A stretch of 64,000 nucleotides of DNA from an uncultured Clostridia bacterium (GCA_947581925.1 CANPWB010000002.1:1-64000); one strand, 5' to 3'; counted from the first letter of the stretch, positions 37,786 to 46,798 are shown. Program-made: numbers and translations. The notes: generated from the sequence alone by a model not told the origin.

Positions 37786-39069
37786 ATGATCAACATCCCA
37801 AAGGGAACAAAGGATATGCTGCCGTCGGACGCTTACAAGTGGCATTTTGTGGAGAATACGGCGCGCGAAGCGGCGGCAAACTTCGGATTTAAGGAGATAC
37901 GCACTCCCGTTTTTGAACATACCGAGCTGTTTTTGCGCGGCGTGGGCGAGACGACGGACATCGTGAACAAGGAGATGTACACCTTCGAGGACAAGGGCGG
38001 CAGGAGCCTCACACTTCGTCCCGAGGGCACGGCGGGAGTGGCGAGATGCTTTGTGGAGAACGGACTTCAGCAGGGCGTCCTGCCAATGAAGGCGTATTAC
38101 ATTGCCTCCGTATTTCGCTATGAGCGCCCGCAAAACGGCAGACTGAGGGAGCACCACCAATTCGGTGTGGAGTGCTACGGCAGCGACAGCCCTATGGCGG
38201 ACGCGGAAGTCATTTCGCTCGCGTACGCTTTCCTCGGCAAGGTAGGGCTTGACAGTTTGGAGTTGCGCCTCAACAGCATAGGTTGCCCCGAGTGTCGCGC
38301 AAAATTCAACGCCGCGCTAAAAAGCTACATAGGCGACAACCTTGAGCATATGTGCGCCACCTGCCGCGAACGTTTTGACAAAAATCCGCTTCGTATTCTT
38401 GACTGTAAGGAGGAGGGCTGCAAGCGTATCGTCGCGGGCGCGCCCAAAATAACGGACTTCCTCTGCGAGGATTGCCGCGCGCATTTCGAGGCGCTGCAAG
38501 CGCTGCTCACGGCGCAGGGCGTCCCGTTCACGCTCGACCCGATGATCGTGAGAGGGCTTGACTATTATACGCGCACGGTGTTTGAATTTGTCTCTACGGA
38601 CATAGGCGCGCAGGGCACGGTGTGCGGAGGCGGCAGATACAACGGACTTGTGGAGCAGATAGGCGGCAAGCATATGCCCGCGGTCGGATTTGGGCTGGGG
38701 CTCGAGAGACTGCTCCTAGTGCTTGAAAACACGGGCAAACTCAGCGCCGAGCCGGAATGTATCGACTTTTATTTCGCGCCTATTGGCGACGCGGCAAAGA
38801 AAGAGGCAAATCGCATAGTCTCCAATTTGCGCAAGTGCGGCGTTTCGTGCGAGACGGACATCATGGACAGGAGCGTCAAGGCGCAAATGAAATATGCGGA
38901 TAAAGTCGGCGCGCGCTATGTCGCGGTCATAGGCGACGACGAGGTGGAAAAGGGCAATGCCGAGGCAAAGGATATGCGCACGGGCGACGCGGTTTCGCTG
39001 AGTCTTGACGCGCTGCTTTCAGACGGCGCAGGCGAATATCTCAAAGCGCGCGTTTCTCTTGGTGTGTAA
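37786..39069 (+). CDS. hisS: Histidyl-tRNA synthetase
   Basis: The 427-residue class II synthetase charges tRNA-His. Motif 1 is around the N-terminus (IPKGTKDMLPSD), RPEGTAGVAR and FRYERPQNGR make motif 2, and LDYYTRTVFEF and GGRYNGLVE are His-binding boxes. A C-terminal anticodon domain follows. GTGAGGAC precedes the ATG. No T-box leader is seen. Confidence 0.97.
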   Translation: MINIPKGTKDMLPSDAYKWHFVENTAREAAANFGFKEIRTPVFEHTELFLRGVGETTDIVNKEMYTFEDKGGRSLTLRPEGTAGVARCFVENGLQQGVLPMKAYYIASVFRYERPQNGRLREHHQFGVECYGSDSPMADAEVISLAYAFLGKVGLDSLELRLNSIGCPECRAKFNAALKSYIGDNLEHMCATCRERFDKNPLRILDCKEEGCKRIVAGAPKITDFLCEDCRAHFEALQALLTAQGVPFTLDPMIVRGLDYYTRTVFEFVSTDIGAQGTVCGGGRYNGLVEQIGGKHMPAVGFGLGLERLLLVLENTGKLSAEPECIDFYFAPIGDAAKKEANRIVSNLRKCGVSCETDIMDRSVKAQMKYADKVGARYVAVIGDDEVEKGNAEAKDMRTGDAVSLSLDALLSDGAGEYLKARVSLGV

Positions 39070-39075
39070 AGTATA

Positions 39076-39606
39076 ATGGCGGGGACATCTGATCAAAGTA
39101 GGGCAAATGCGAGCATGCTTGTCAAGCGCGGCAAGAAAACGGAGCGCACCGAAATTGCGGAGCGAGGCAGGGTGACGAGAGTCGTTGACGGCTACGCTTT
39201 TGTACGCTTTGAAAGGCGCGCCGCTTGCGACAAGTGCGGAATGTGCAAAATTGACGCGGACAGTGTGCATGTCGTGGCGAGAGTCAAGAACACGCTTGGC
39301 GCGCACACGGACGACTATGTGGAAGTTGACATGAAAAAGCGTCCCGCGCTGCTTGCTTGCCTCATATATCTTGTTCCGCTCATACTTGCGCTGACGGGAT
39401 TTGCGATCGGCTTTGCGTTTACGCCGCTTGCCAAAGTACTGGGCGCGACGGCGGGACTTATTTTGGGACTTGCCATCGCGATCCCGATAGACTTGCTCGT
39501 ATTCAGGCGAAAGTTCGAGCCTAAGATGAGAGCGTTTGCAAGCCCCGATCCGCGCGACTCTTCCGACGTCGAATTCGACGATATGACTTTGGAAGAAGTC
39601 GAATAA
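39076..39606 (+). CDS. RseC/MucC-like membrane protein
   Basis: The 176-residue protein has a cytosolic N-terminal part with RACDKCGMCKI (a Cys cluster, CxxCxxC) followed by two adjacent helices (about 95-115 and 120-142) and an acidic tail. This is the layout of the SoxR-reducing/RseC family. Family members take part in sigma-E signalling or in redox complexes (Rsx/Rnf). The following trxA gene fits a redox link. The start is weakly supported; ATG 39115 is an alternative. It begins six bases after hisS. Confidence 0.8.
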   Translation: MAGTSDQSRANASMLVKRGKKTERTEIAERGRVTRVVDGYAFVRFERRAACDKCGMCKIDADSVHVVARVKNTLGAHTDDYVEVDMKKRPALLACLIYLVPLILALTGFAIGFAFTPLAKVLGATAGLILGLAIAIPIDLLVFRRKFEPKMRAFASPDPRDSSDVEFDDMTLEEVE

Positions 39607-39750
39607 GCACCGTCGCAAAATTTGCGCGGACGGCGCCGTCGCACATACTTGATGAGCGCAAAACTCACTACGTTTGCATAAAATGCGGCAAAACGGACAA
39701 AAAACAAGCATTCAAAACAAGGCAAAAAATAAATTTTTCGGAGAATGTAT

Positions 39751-40062
39751 ATGGCAAAGACGACAAACAGCGAAACTTTTGAAAACGACATCTCAACGGG
39801 CGTAGTGCTCGTGGATTTTTGGGCGGGCTGGTGCGGTCCGTGCAAGATGCTTGCGCCTACGATAGAGGAGCTCGAAAAGGAGTACGAGGGCAGGGTCACG
39901 GTGTGCAAGGCGGACGTGGACGAATGTCCCGACCTTGCCACGAGTTTGGGAATATATTCCATTCCCACCGTCCTCATCTTCAAGGACGGAGAAAAGAAGG
40001 AGCAAGTCATAGGCTATCATCTCAAACGCGAGTATGTGGCACTGCTTGATAAATATCTATGA
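39751..40062 (+). CDS. trxA: Thioredoxin
   Basis: The 103-residue protein has the WCGPC active site (C28, C31) and the cis-Pro segment SIPTVLIF. ATG 39751 is chosen over 39745 because the GGAG at 39740 sits seven bases upstream of it. It reduces protein disulfides. Followed after 33 bases by glyA. Confidence 0.96.
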   Translation: MAKTTNSETFENDISTGVVLVDFWAGWCGPCKMLAPTIEELEKEYEGRVTVCKADVDECPDLATSLGIYSIPTVLIFKDGEKKEQVIGYHLKREYVALLDKYL

Positions 40063-40095
40063 AACATCGCGCATACCGCGCAAGGAGGAGATAAT

Positions 40096-41349
40096 ATGGT
40101 AGATCTGAACATCATCAAGAGCGTGGACGAGGAGCTTTACTCCTCAATGCTTGACGAGCTCGACCGCCAACAGTGCAATCTGGAGCTTATCGCAAGCGAA
40201 AACATTGTCTCTCCCGCAGTCATGGCGGCATGCGGCAGTTATTACACCAACAAGTATGCGGAGGGCTATCCCGCACATCGCTATTATGGCGGTTGTCAAT
40301 TCGTGGACAAGGCGGAGGAGCTGGCGATCGAGCGCGCGAAGGCGCTCTTCGGCGCAAAATATGCAAACGTACAGGCGCACAGCGGCTCAAATGCCAATAT
40401 GGCGGCGTATTTTTGTCTGCTTGAGCCCGGGGATAAAATACTCGGAATGTCCCTCGCGGCGGGCGGGCACCTCACTCACGGGGCGAAAGTCAGTTTCAGC
40501 GGCAAAATATTTCAGTCATTTGGCTACGGCATAAACGAGGACGGCTATATTGACTATGACGAAGTACTGCGTATCGCTAAGGAAGTGAGACCTAGGCTCA
40601 TCGTCGCGGGCGCGAGCGCGTACCCGAGAATAATCGACTTCAAGCGTTTCAAGGAGATCGCCGACGAGGCGGGCGCCTATCTCATGGTGGATATGGCGCA
40701 CATCGCGGGACTTGTGGCGGCAGGGGAGCATCCAAGCCCGATGCCGTATGCGGACATCGTGACGTCCACTACGCACAAGACGTTGAGAGGACCTCGCGGC
40801 GGACTTATCCTCACAAACAACGCGGACATAGCAAAAAAACTTGATAAGACTATCTTCCCCGGCATACAGGGCGGTCCGCTCATGCACATCATAGCGGGCA
40901 AGGCTATCGCTTTCAAGGAAGCGCTCGAGCCCGAATTCAAACTCTATCAGCAACAGGTCGTCAAAAACGCAAAAGCGCTTGCGGACAGGTTGCTTGAGCG
41001 GGGAGTAAAACTCGTGAGCGGCGGCACGGACAATCACCTTGCGCTCATAAATCTGCTCGGCACGGGGCTTACGGGCAAACACATGGAGTCTATGCTTGAC
41101 GCGGCGCATATCACCGTCAACAAAAACGCCATACCCAACGACCCCGAAAAGCCCTCTCTCACAAGCGGTATTCGCATAGGCACTCCCGCCGTCACGACGC
41201 GCGGCATGAAAGAGGACGAGATGCGCGTCATCGCAGACTGCCTTGCGGATATCATAGAAAAGAAAGAGGAGGCGATCCCTTCCGTGAGCGAAAGAGCGCT
41301 CGCGCTCTCAAGCGCATATCCCATCTATACCCACGACATTTTGAAATGA
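40096..41349 (+). CDS. glyA: Serine hydroxymethyltransferase
   Basis: The 417-residue PLP enzyme converts serine and tetrahydrofolate to glycine and methylene-THF. The Lys Schiff base is in [14 protein letters not shown], and early blocks are [11 protein letters not shown] and [24 protein letters not shown] precedes the ATG. Methylene-THF is also the donor for the trmFO reaction encoded 4.5 kb upstream. Confidence 0.98.
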   Translation: MVDLNIIKSVDEELYSSMLDELDRQQCNLELIASENIVSPAVMAACGSYYTNKYAEGYPAHRYYGGCQFVDKAEELAIERAKALFGAKYANVQAHSGSNANMAAYFCLLEPGDKILGMSLAAGGHLTHGAKVSFSGKIFQSFGYGINEDGYIDYDEVLRIAKEVRPRLIVAGASAYPRIIDFKRFKEIADEAGAYLMVDMAHIAGLVAAGEHPSPMPYADIVTSTTHKTLRGPRGGLILTNNADIAKKLDKTIFPGIQGGPLMHIIAGKAIAFKEALEPEFKLYQQQVVKNAKALADRLLERGVKLVSGGTDNHLALINLLGTGLTGKHMESMLDAAHITVNKNAIPNDPEKPSLTSGIRIGTPAVTTRGMKEDEMRVIADCLADIIEKKEEAIPSVSERALALSSAYPIYTHDILK

Positions 41350-41378
41350 ATTTGCGCAAATCGTGCAAACGTCGTGAG

Positions 41379-41398
41379 TTTTGAGAGAAATCTCAAAA
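41379..41398 (+). terminator. Hairpin just after glyA
   Basis: TTTTGAGA-GAAA-TCTCAAAA forms a perfect eight-pair stem with a GAAA loop, then ATTTATTTTG. Confidence 0.55.
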
Positions 41399-41426
41399 AT
41401 TTATTTTGTGTCTATTGCCAAAAATG

Positions 41427-41462
41427 CGCCGTGCAAATGTGCGGCGGTTTTAATATTTTTTA
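41427..41462 (+). terminator. Terminator-like hairpin after glyA
   Basis: CGCCG...CGGCG with a ten-base loop is followed by GTTTTAATATTTTT. With the preceding hairpin it probably ends the trxA-glyA transcript. Confidence 0.65.
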
Positions 41463-41481
41463 ACAAATATACTATATAGCG

Positions 41482-41510
41482 TTGACAGTTTTGGTAGGGA
41501 TTGCTAAAAT
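41482..41510 (+). promoter_or_regulatory. Sigma-A promoter of the TasA-like gene
   Basis: TTGACA, a 17-base spacer and TAAAAT. The start codon is 161 bases away, so the mRNA has an unusually long leader (about 41517-41671) with no structure I can name. Confidence 0.8.
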
Positions 41511-41671
41511 TATTTCATAATTCGACATATTTCGCGCAGTCGTATTCCGCCGGCATGAAATGTTTTGAACTCCTCAGCGACGGCGTATGCACTTCAAACG
41601 GTTTTTGAGACAAGCGACCCGCGCACTATGCGTCTTAGCTCAAAAGCGTTGCGCATATTAAGGAGAATGTT

Positions 41672-42637
41672 ATGAAAAAGAAGGGCTTGATCGTTTCGAC
41701 CGTCGTTTTGGCTGTAGTCTTGATCGTGGCGCTCGTCACAGTCTCATTCGCATGGTTCAGCAATAATGCGAACGCAAGTATCGAAGGCGTACAACTGAGC
41801 GCGTCCGCGGCGTCCTCACTTCAAATCGCCGTAGTTACTCCCTCTGCGGGAAAACTTACGAGTGGCAAGCCTCAAAGCCTCGAGGGCGGCAGCGTAGCAA
41901 GCGGCGATGTGAAAAAGGACGGAACAGGCTGGACGGGCGACGTCACGCATTTGGGTTCTACGATCAACTTCGCCGACGCGTCGTTTTTGCTCAATAGCGC
42001 CGTTTCTATAAACAAGGAAGTGGAAGCCGTCGGCGGCGCAAATCATTGGGAGTTTTTTAAGGGCAATTCAAGCGGCAACAGCAGCAATCTGGACAAAGCG
42101 CATGCGCAAAAGGCAGTCGCAAATACGGATTATTTTCAAGCGAACTTTATCGTTCAAGCTGTGCAAAGCAGCAATGTCAAACAAGCCTTCTTGAAAGTGT
42201 CCGTCAAGCCTACGGACGAGACCCAGCTCGGCATGGCGGGCGCGATCACGTTTGCATTCAAGATAAACGATAAATTGGTAAAGATAGACGGCACGGACGC
42301 AAGCAGTGCTCATATGGGCGAGGCGGACACGACGATCAATGCGTTTTACGGGCAAGAGTATGGAAATGCGGTCGGGGACGGACTGTCAATAACGAAAGGC
42401 GAATATGATCAAGGCAGCAAGACTTGGTCGTTCTATTTGCAAATTTCAGAGTTCAAAGACTCCGGGTTGACTTCGGATCTCGAAGGCGCGATATCTGTAG
42501 AGGTGTTTGCGTGGATAGAGGGCACATCGCAATACTGCAACAATGCCACTGCGGGCACCGGCGGTGCGATAAGCATGGAGTTCATCGCAAATACCGAAAC
42601 GGCAAAAACAGTCACGGACGGCAAAGCACCCAAATGA
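41672..42637 (+). CDS. SipW-dependent-type exported protein (TasA/camelysin-like)
   Basis: The 321-residue protein begins MKKKG, then a hydrophobic segment ending VSFAWFSNNANAS. The motif FAWF(S/T) directly after the core is typical of proteins cut by SipW-type peptidases. The rest is Ser/Ala/Gly/Asn-rich and sheet-like, with no C-terminal anchor or sortase motif, as expected of a fibre-forming or secreted matrix protein. Assignment to the family rests on the N-terminus; the mature part is not closely recognised. AAGGAG precedes the ATG. It stands alone between its own promoter and terminator. The probable peptidase gene lies at 28.7 kb. Confidence 0.75.
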   Translation: MKKKGLIVSTVVLAVVLIVALVTVSFAWFSNNANASIEGVQLSASAASSLQIAVVTPSAGKLTSGKPQSLEGGSVASGDVKKDGTGWTGDVTHLGSTINFADASFLLNSAVSINKEVEAVGGANHWEFFKGNSSGNSSNLDKAHAQKAVANTDYFQANFIVQAVQSSNVKQAFLKVSVKPTDETQLGMAGAITFAFKINDKLVKIDGTDASSAHMGEADTTINAFYGQEYGNAVGDGLSITKGEYDQGSKTWSFYLQISEFKDSGLTSDLEGAISVEVFAWIEGTSQYCNNATAGTGGAISMEFIANTETAKTVTDGKAPK

Positions 42638-42667
42638 TTTTAAAATTGCTTAAATATTATCCGATTT

Positions 42668-42704
42668 GCAGACATTCCGCTTTTGGGACGCCTGCATTTT
42701 TTTG
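42668..42704 (+). terminator. Terminator of the TasA-like gene
   Basis: GCAGACATTCC and GGGACGCCTGC pair imperfectly (two mismatches, one G-U) around CTTTT, then seven T. Confidence 0.65.
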
Positions 42705-42795
42705 GTGTCCACCAATGAGAGACAACTTAAATATCGTGCGAGCGTAAGCGCTTCGAGCAGCTTCAAAAATGTCTGTATTTTGATACAAAAGCAAC

Positions 42796-42823
42796 AAATC
42801 ACTTCATGATCGAGGTGATTTTT
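42796..42823 (+). terminator. Second terminator-like hairpin
   Basis: AAATCACTTC-ATGATC-GAGGTGATTT with following T. It has no gene of its own nearby and may isolate the RNA gene downstream. Confidence 0.5.
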
Positions 42824-42960
42824 GCCAACATGGTTTTTGGTACAAATTTGGTAAAAATTTAGTACACTCAAACAATCATTTCCTTAAAGCAGGGAACAGG
42901 CGCAATTATATTCCTTGGCACAGCGCAAATATTTCCGCAAAATTTTCAAAAAATTGCCTA

Positions 42961-42989
42961 TTGATATATGGCGCGAGCTGAGATATAAT
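42961..42989 (+). promoter_or_regulatory. Sigma-A promoter of a structured non-coding RNA
   Basis: TTGATA, a 17-base spacer and a perfect TATAAT. No protein start follows for 465 bases. Confidence 0.85.
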
Positions 42990-42995
42990 ATATAT

Positions 42996-43238
42996 GAACA
43001 AAGTTTCCTGCTACGTGCGTGACAGCGTTTTATTTTGAACCACAACACTTATACGGGAGCGCGGGTCCGAACAAAATGCGGAGATGTCAGGCCTCATCAA
43101 TATCAGTGGAAGACAGAGACTGCACGGCAGCGCTAGACCCACCCTGCTTATACAGCGGGTTTATAAAATGGCGCTGTCACGGCGACGCGGGATTTTTGAA
43201 ATTTACGGCGATGCTAAAGTGCGCGCCGTTTTTCTTTT
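42996..43238 (+). ncRNA. Structured RNA of about 200 nt, probably 6S-like (SsrS)
   Basis: A closing helix pairs TCCTGC (43006-43011) with GCGGGA (43187-43192) and CGTGACAGCG (43018-43027) with CGCTGTCACG (43172-43181). Next to it TTTTAT (43028-43033) can pair with ATAAAA (43163-43168). A large bubble follows, whose 3' side folds as its own small hairpin (ACCCTGCT...AGCGGGT, 43141-43160). An apical arm is closed by GGGTC/GACCC (43063-43067 with 43136-43140). Closing stem, central bubble with a 3'-side hairpin and apical arm is the 6S RNA plan, and the length fits. T5 follows the closing stem and a second terminator lies at 43201. The frames inside do not look coding. Identification as 6S is by shape, not by sequence identity. 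Confidence 0.6.
43201..43238 (+). terminator. Terminator after the structured RNA
   Basis: ACGGCG and CGCCGT pair around 13 bases, followed by TTTTTCTTTT. The stretch 43240-43395 holds only short direct repeats of ACAGACAATA. Confidence 0.8.
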
Positions 43239-43395
43239 ACGCTGTATATATTTATTCGGGGCGGAACAGCGATTTATACGCAGTTTTGCTCGCTCGCGCC
43301 CGTCTGCGGCACGCTCACAGCCGTCCGTGACAGACAATATACAGACAATAATATATTCGTGCGTTCGTACGCGCGTGGAAAATGGGAAATAAGGC

Positions 43396-43424
43396 TTGAA
43401 ATGCGGACATTTATATGTTAAAAT
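43396..43424 (+). promoter_or_regulatory. Sigma-A promoter of the PAP2 gene
   Basis: TTGAAA, a 17-base spacer and TAAAAT lie 31 bases ahead of the start. Confidence 0.75.
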
Positions 43425-43455
43425 AAATCATAAACTTAATGAGGGGATGAATTTT

Positions 43456-44679
43456 ATGAAACTCAGTGTAAAAGCAAAGACAATTCTTGCGGTCGTTCTC
43501 TTCATAGTGATTTTTGTGGGATTGCTGCTTATCGCGACTTTCTGCGATTATCAAGTCAGCGAGATTCTTACAAAAAGGGCGCTTGGAGACGGCGAGTACT
43601 TTTCAAATGACTTTTTCGGCGTACTGCTTGAATGCGTCGGATGCGTGCCGATCTATCTTATGATAGCGTTCGCGCTGTGCGTATTTTTCTGGTGCGGCAT
43701 CAGGATCGTAAAGGACAAGAACAAGGCTCTGGGCATCATCTTGTCAGTCGTGTGCGCGATAGGCGTTGTCGCCGCGTGCTGGTACACCGTCAAAGACGTG
43801 TTCAAGTATCTAATGGAGCATGTCGGCGCACAAATCATAGCCGCAAACAACGGTGTCATATACGGGACGCTTGAGGCAATAGATAAATTCCGTCACAGCT
43901 TCACCGTGTATGCCGTAGAGGCGGTCATAGGCGCGTTTATCGCGATACCGTCCATACTCGTCACAAAACTGTTCACAAAGGAGACGCTTGTCAAATTGGT
44001 CCGCTTTATAATTGCGGCAGCCATAGGCATACTTGTCGCAAACGTGCTCATTATGATTGTCAAGAACCCCGTCGGAAGGATGCGCTTCAGAGCTATCAAT
44101 TCCGATTTGGGTCAGCTGTATAAAGATCAGGTCGGTTATACGCCGTGGTATGTGCTCAACAAACAGCCGTCCGAGGAAATTTTGCTCCTCTTTGAAAAGA
44201 CATACGGCGTGGACGACGCGTTCAAGTCATTCCCGTCCGGACACACTTGCTCCGCGGGCACGGTGTACGCGCTCATTATGATACCCGACCTCTTCGAGCT
44301 CAAGCATAAGAAGGGAGCAAAGATAGCATGCTGGGTCGTGCCCATCGTCTATACCGCGCTTGTCGCGATAAGCCGTATCGTCGTCGGCGCGCACTATATG
44401 AGCGACGTGCTCATGGGCGGCACATTCGCGTTTGTGTGCCTCGCCATCACGTGGGAGATATTTATCCGCAAGGGCGAGCATTTCTTCGCAGTGTTCCCGC
44501 GCAAGGCTACGGCGGCAGCGAGAGCAAGCGACGAGAGCGTAGAGTCAGTAGAGGACGATGCGAATGAAAATAGCGAGAGCGGCGCGACGGCGGCGCAGGA
44601 AGAGCCTGCGCTTGCGGAACTCTCCGAGGTCAAGGATGATACTCCCGAACCCGAAGCGCCCGACGAAGGAAACGCGTAA
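43456..44679 (+). CDS. PAP2-family membrane phosphatase with acidic tail
   Basis: The ATG at 43456 follows GAGGGG; an in-frame ATG at 43447 is too close to it. The 407-residue protein has about six helices. PAP2 boxes are K203-x6-R210-F (KX6RP with Pro replaced by Phe), PSGH at 260-263, and SRIVVGAHYMSD at 306-317 (S-R-x5-H-x3-D), so the catalytic His pair and Arg residues are kept. Such enzymes dephosphorylate phosphatidic acid, undecaprenyl diphosphate or similar lipids at the outer face. The last 75 residues are Glu/Ala/Asp-rich. Substrate unknown. The next gene encodes a PI-PLC-like protein. Confidence 0.88.
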   Translation: MKLSVKAKTILAVVLFIVIFVGLLLIATFCDYQVSEILTKRALGDGEYFSNDFFGVLLECVGCVPIYLMIAFALCVFFWCGIRIVKDKNKALGIILSVVCAIGVVAACWYTVKDVFKYLMEHVGAQIIAANNGVIYGTLEAIDKFRHSFTVYAVEAVIGAFIAIPSILVTKLFTKETLVKLVRFIIAAAIGILVANVLIMIVKNPVGRMRFRAINSDLGQLYKDQVGYTPWYVLNKQPSEEILLLFEKTYGVDDAFKSFPSGHTCSAGTVYALIMIPDLFELKHKKGAKIACWVVPIVYTALVAISRIVVGAHYMSDVLMGGTFAFVCLAITWEIFIRKGEHFFAVFPRKATAAARASDESVESVEDDANENSESGATAAQEEPALAELSEVKDDTPEPEAPDEGNA

Positions 44680-44695
44680 AACAGTATTAAAATTT

Positions 44696-44729
44696 GCGGT
44701 AAAACTCAATTTCGATTGAGTTTTACTGC
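44696..44729 (+). terminator. Strong hairpin between the PAP2 and PI-PLC-like genes
   Basis: A 15-pair stem (one G-U) with a TTCG tetraloop: GCGGTAAAACTCAAT, loop, ATTGAGTTTTACTGC. There is no long T tail, so it may be an mRNA stabiliser or attenuator rather than a full terminator. Confidence 0.7.
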
Positions 44730-44746
44730 TATTAGAGGTGAAAAAT

Positions 44747-45928
44747 ATGAGCAAGAAGGCAAAAATTTTGACTGCGGTGTTTGTGCCGATCGGCGTAATA
44801 GTCATTTTTCTTACGATATTTCTGTCCGTCATTTTCCAAGGCAAAAATATTCGCGCCGGCAAGGGAGCAACAGACGGTGGATATAACTGCGTACTTGGCG
44901 ACATAGAGGACATTGTTGAGGCAAATCCGCACATAGTCGATATAGCGATGTTGGGCGGACACGGCTCGTCATCGTACAACGTTGAGGCGGGGAACAAATT
45001 CGGCTTGAGCGACGCGGACGGCGCTATGGCGAAGTTCGACCCACTAATTAAAGGTTTCACTTTCCGTTTTGCAAAGACGCAGATGGTCGATGTCAAGACA
45101 TTGCTGTCGCAGGGCGCAAGATATCTGCAGATCAAATGTAGTAAATATTCGGACGGTACATGGTGGGCGGAACACGCGCTCCTCTCAGTGCATCTTGAGG
45201 ATATCATAAAGGACATACTCGATTTTCTAGCAAACACGAAAGGCGAGGTGCTCCTGCCGATGTTCGAGTCCGTCTATCTCGGCGAAAACGGCACTTTGAG
45301 CGACCTGCATGAGTTTGTAATGAGCGTGAAATTGAACGGAAAATCGCTCATGGACTATGTCCACTATAAAGCAGTCAACGTCTTGCATGATGAAAATGCG
45401 GAGGGTGTGAAGATAGGCGACTTGCACTACAACGGCATCACCAAAAACGGAACAGAGAGCGGAGTAGTGCTGCTGGATAGTCCCGACGAGAAAAAACTTG
45501 ACGTCGCATATATACATACAGGCAACGGCGAATATGACAAGTACTTCTTTGACGAGGATACAAACGCCTTCCATCCGTGGCATCATCGCTTTGATAGCGA
45601 CCTGCTCCTCGATATGATAGACGACGCGTCAAAAGAGGCACAAGAAGAGCAATATAAAGATATGCTCCGCGTCAATCAGACGCAGGGCGCATTCAATGCC
45701 AATCTCGCCGACTTCGACGATATGATAGGCAGATGGTCGCTCATCGACTTTGCAAATTATCACAATCCGCGCGTGCTGGACGACCCGCGATTTGACGAGT
45801 GGCTCAAAGCTATGCCCATCGTGCATACGGATTACACCAATTGCAACAACAAGGATTTCAACAAGCGCATAAATAAAAAGTTGCGCGAGTACAATGAAAA
45901 TCTGGTCAATGGTCTACTCGTAAAATAA
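44747..45928 (+). CDS. Membrane-anchored PI-PLC-like phosphodiesterase
   Basis: The 393-residue protein has an N-terminal transmembrane helix (about 8-30), then a domain resembling phosphatidylinositol-specific phospholipase C. IAMLGGHGSSSYN (H72) and GARYLQIKC..WWAEH (R125, H143) correspond to the two catalytic His and the Arg of the X box. Usual acidic partners are changed (HG for HD, Q128 for D), so activity or substrate may differ. ATG 44747 is taken because GAGGTG sits eight bases upstream. It is separated from the PAP2 gene by a strong hairpin. The pair suggests outer-leaflet lipid or glycolipid turnover. Confidence 0.75.
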   Translation: MSKKAKILTAVFVPIGVIVIFLTIFLSVIFQGKNIRAGKGATDGGYNCVLGDIEDIVEANPHIVDIAMLGGHGSSSYNVEAGNKFGLSDADGAMAKFDPLIKGFTFRFAKTQMVDVKTLLSQGARYLQIKCSKYSDGTWWAEHALLSVHLEDIIKDILDFLANTKGEVLLPMFESVYLGENGTLSDLHEFVMSVKLNGKSLMDYVHYKAVNVLHDENAEGVKIGDLHYNGITKNGTESGVVLLDSPDEKKLDVAYIHTGNGEYDKYFFDEDTNAFHPWHHRFDSDLLLDMIDDASKEAQEEQYKDMLRVNQTQGAFNANLADFDDMIGRWSLIDFANYHNPRVLDDPRFDEWLKAMPIVHTDYTNCNNKDFNKRINKKLREYNENLVNGLLVK

Positions 45929-45965
45929 AGATTATTTTTTAAGCGAACCGATCAGTTAAACTGAA

Positions 45966-45997
45966 AGCGCGGGCATACGGCAAGTCCATTACCCGCG
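45966..45997 (+). terminator. Hairpin after the PI-PLC-like gene
   Basis: CGCGGGC and ACCCGCG can pair around about 17 bases, followed by TTGATTTT. The T tail is poor. Confidence 0.4.
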
Positions 45998-46024
45998 TTG
46001 ATTTTAGCAAAATAAGGAGACATT

Positions 46025-46525
46025 ATGAAAATACACGCTGTACAAGGTAACATTACAAAGATGCAAGTTGACGCTATAGTCAATGCGGCAAACAGCTCTC
46101 TGCTCGGCGGAGGAGGCGTGGACGGCGCCATACACGCCGCGGCAGGCCTCGGACTCCTCGAGGAATGCAGGACTTTGGGCGGTTGCTATGCGGGCGACGC
46201 AAAGCTCACCGCGGGGTACAACTTGCCCGCGAAATATGTGATACACACCGTGGGGCCAGTCTGGCACGGAGGAGACTACGGCGAGGCGGAACTGCTGGAG
46301 AGCTGCTATATGTCATGCATGTGCATTGCGATTGAAAAGGGAATAAAGAGCATCGCTTTCCCGCTCATCTCCACGGGCGCCTATAACTTTCCCAAACGCG
46401 ACGCTATAAATATCGCCATACAAACGCTGCGCGGGTTTTCTTCCACAGACATTGATGTCTACATTGTTGCATACTACCCTGACGACTACGATCTTATCTG
46501 CGAGCTGTTGGACGAAACGGCGTAA
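46025..46525 (+). CDS. Macrodomain protein (ADP-ribose-binding hydrolase)
   Basis: The 166-residue protein is a stand-alone macrodomain. GNITKMQVDAIVNAANSSL and GGGGVDGAIHAAAG form the ADP-ribose pocket, and AFPLISTGAYNFP is the second loop. This is the MacroD/YmdB type, which removes ADP-ribose from proteins or hydrolyses O-acetyl-ADP-ribose. AAGGAG precedes the ATG. Single-gene unit. Confidence 0.95.
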   Translation: MKIHAVQGNITKMQVDAIVNAANSSLLGGGGVDGAIHAAAGLGLLEECRTLGGCYAGDAKLTAGYNLPAKYVIHTVGPVWHGGDYGEAELLESCYMSCMCIAIEKGIKSIAFPLISTGAYNFPKRDAINIAIQTLRGFSSTDIDVYIVAYYPDDYDLICELLDETA

Positions 46526-46593
46526 AACGAATTACTTTTATAATGCGCCAATCGCGTGCAGGGCGAGCGGATTGCGAAGCAAGACGTAGTCGG

Positions 46594-46798
46594 CGGGGCG
46601 AGTGCGCCCACCAGCGAGATATGAACCAAATTTTGAGCTTTAATATGACTCGTAGCGCGCTTGCGCGCGTAATAGCGAGCGGGGGTGTTTACACCCGATA
46701 GCGAGCGTCAGCGCCGACCAAGGTAGGGCATCGCTTGAAAAAGCGATGCGGCAGACAATGAAAATTGTCTGCCACGGGGAGAGTCCGCTCACCAACGA
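46594..46798. repeat. Hairpin array bracketed by tRNA-3'-end-like repeats
   Basis: Two related 24-base segments (46594-46617 and 46775-46798, 20 of 24 identical) enclose four hairpins. These are GCGCGC-TT-GCGCGC (46655-46668), GGGTGT-TT-ACACCC (46683-46696), GCATCGCTT-GAAA-AAGCGATGC (46728-46749) and GGCAGACAAT-GAAA-ATTGTCTGCC (46750-46773). The first 24-base segment contains GAGTGCGCCCACCAGC, one base from the 3' end of the nearby tRNA-Thr but on the opposite strand. There is no coding potential. 46526-46593 is otherwise featureless. Confidence 0.7.
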
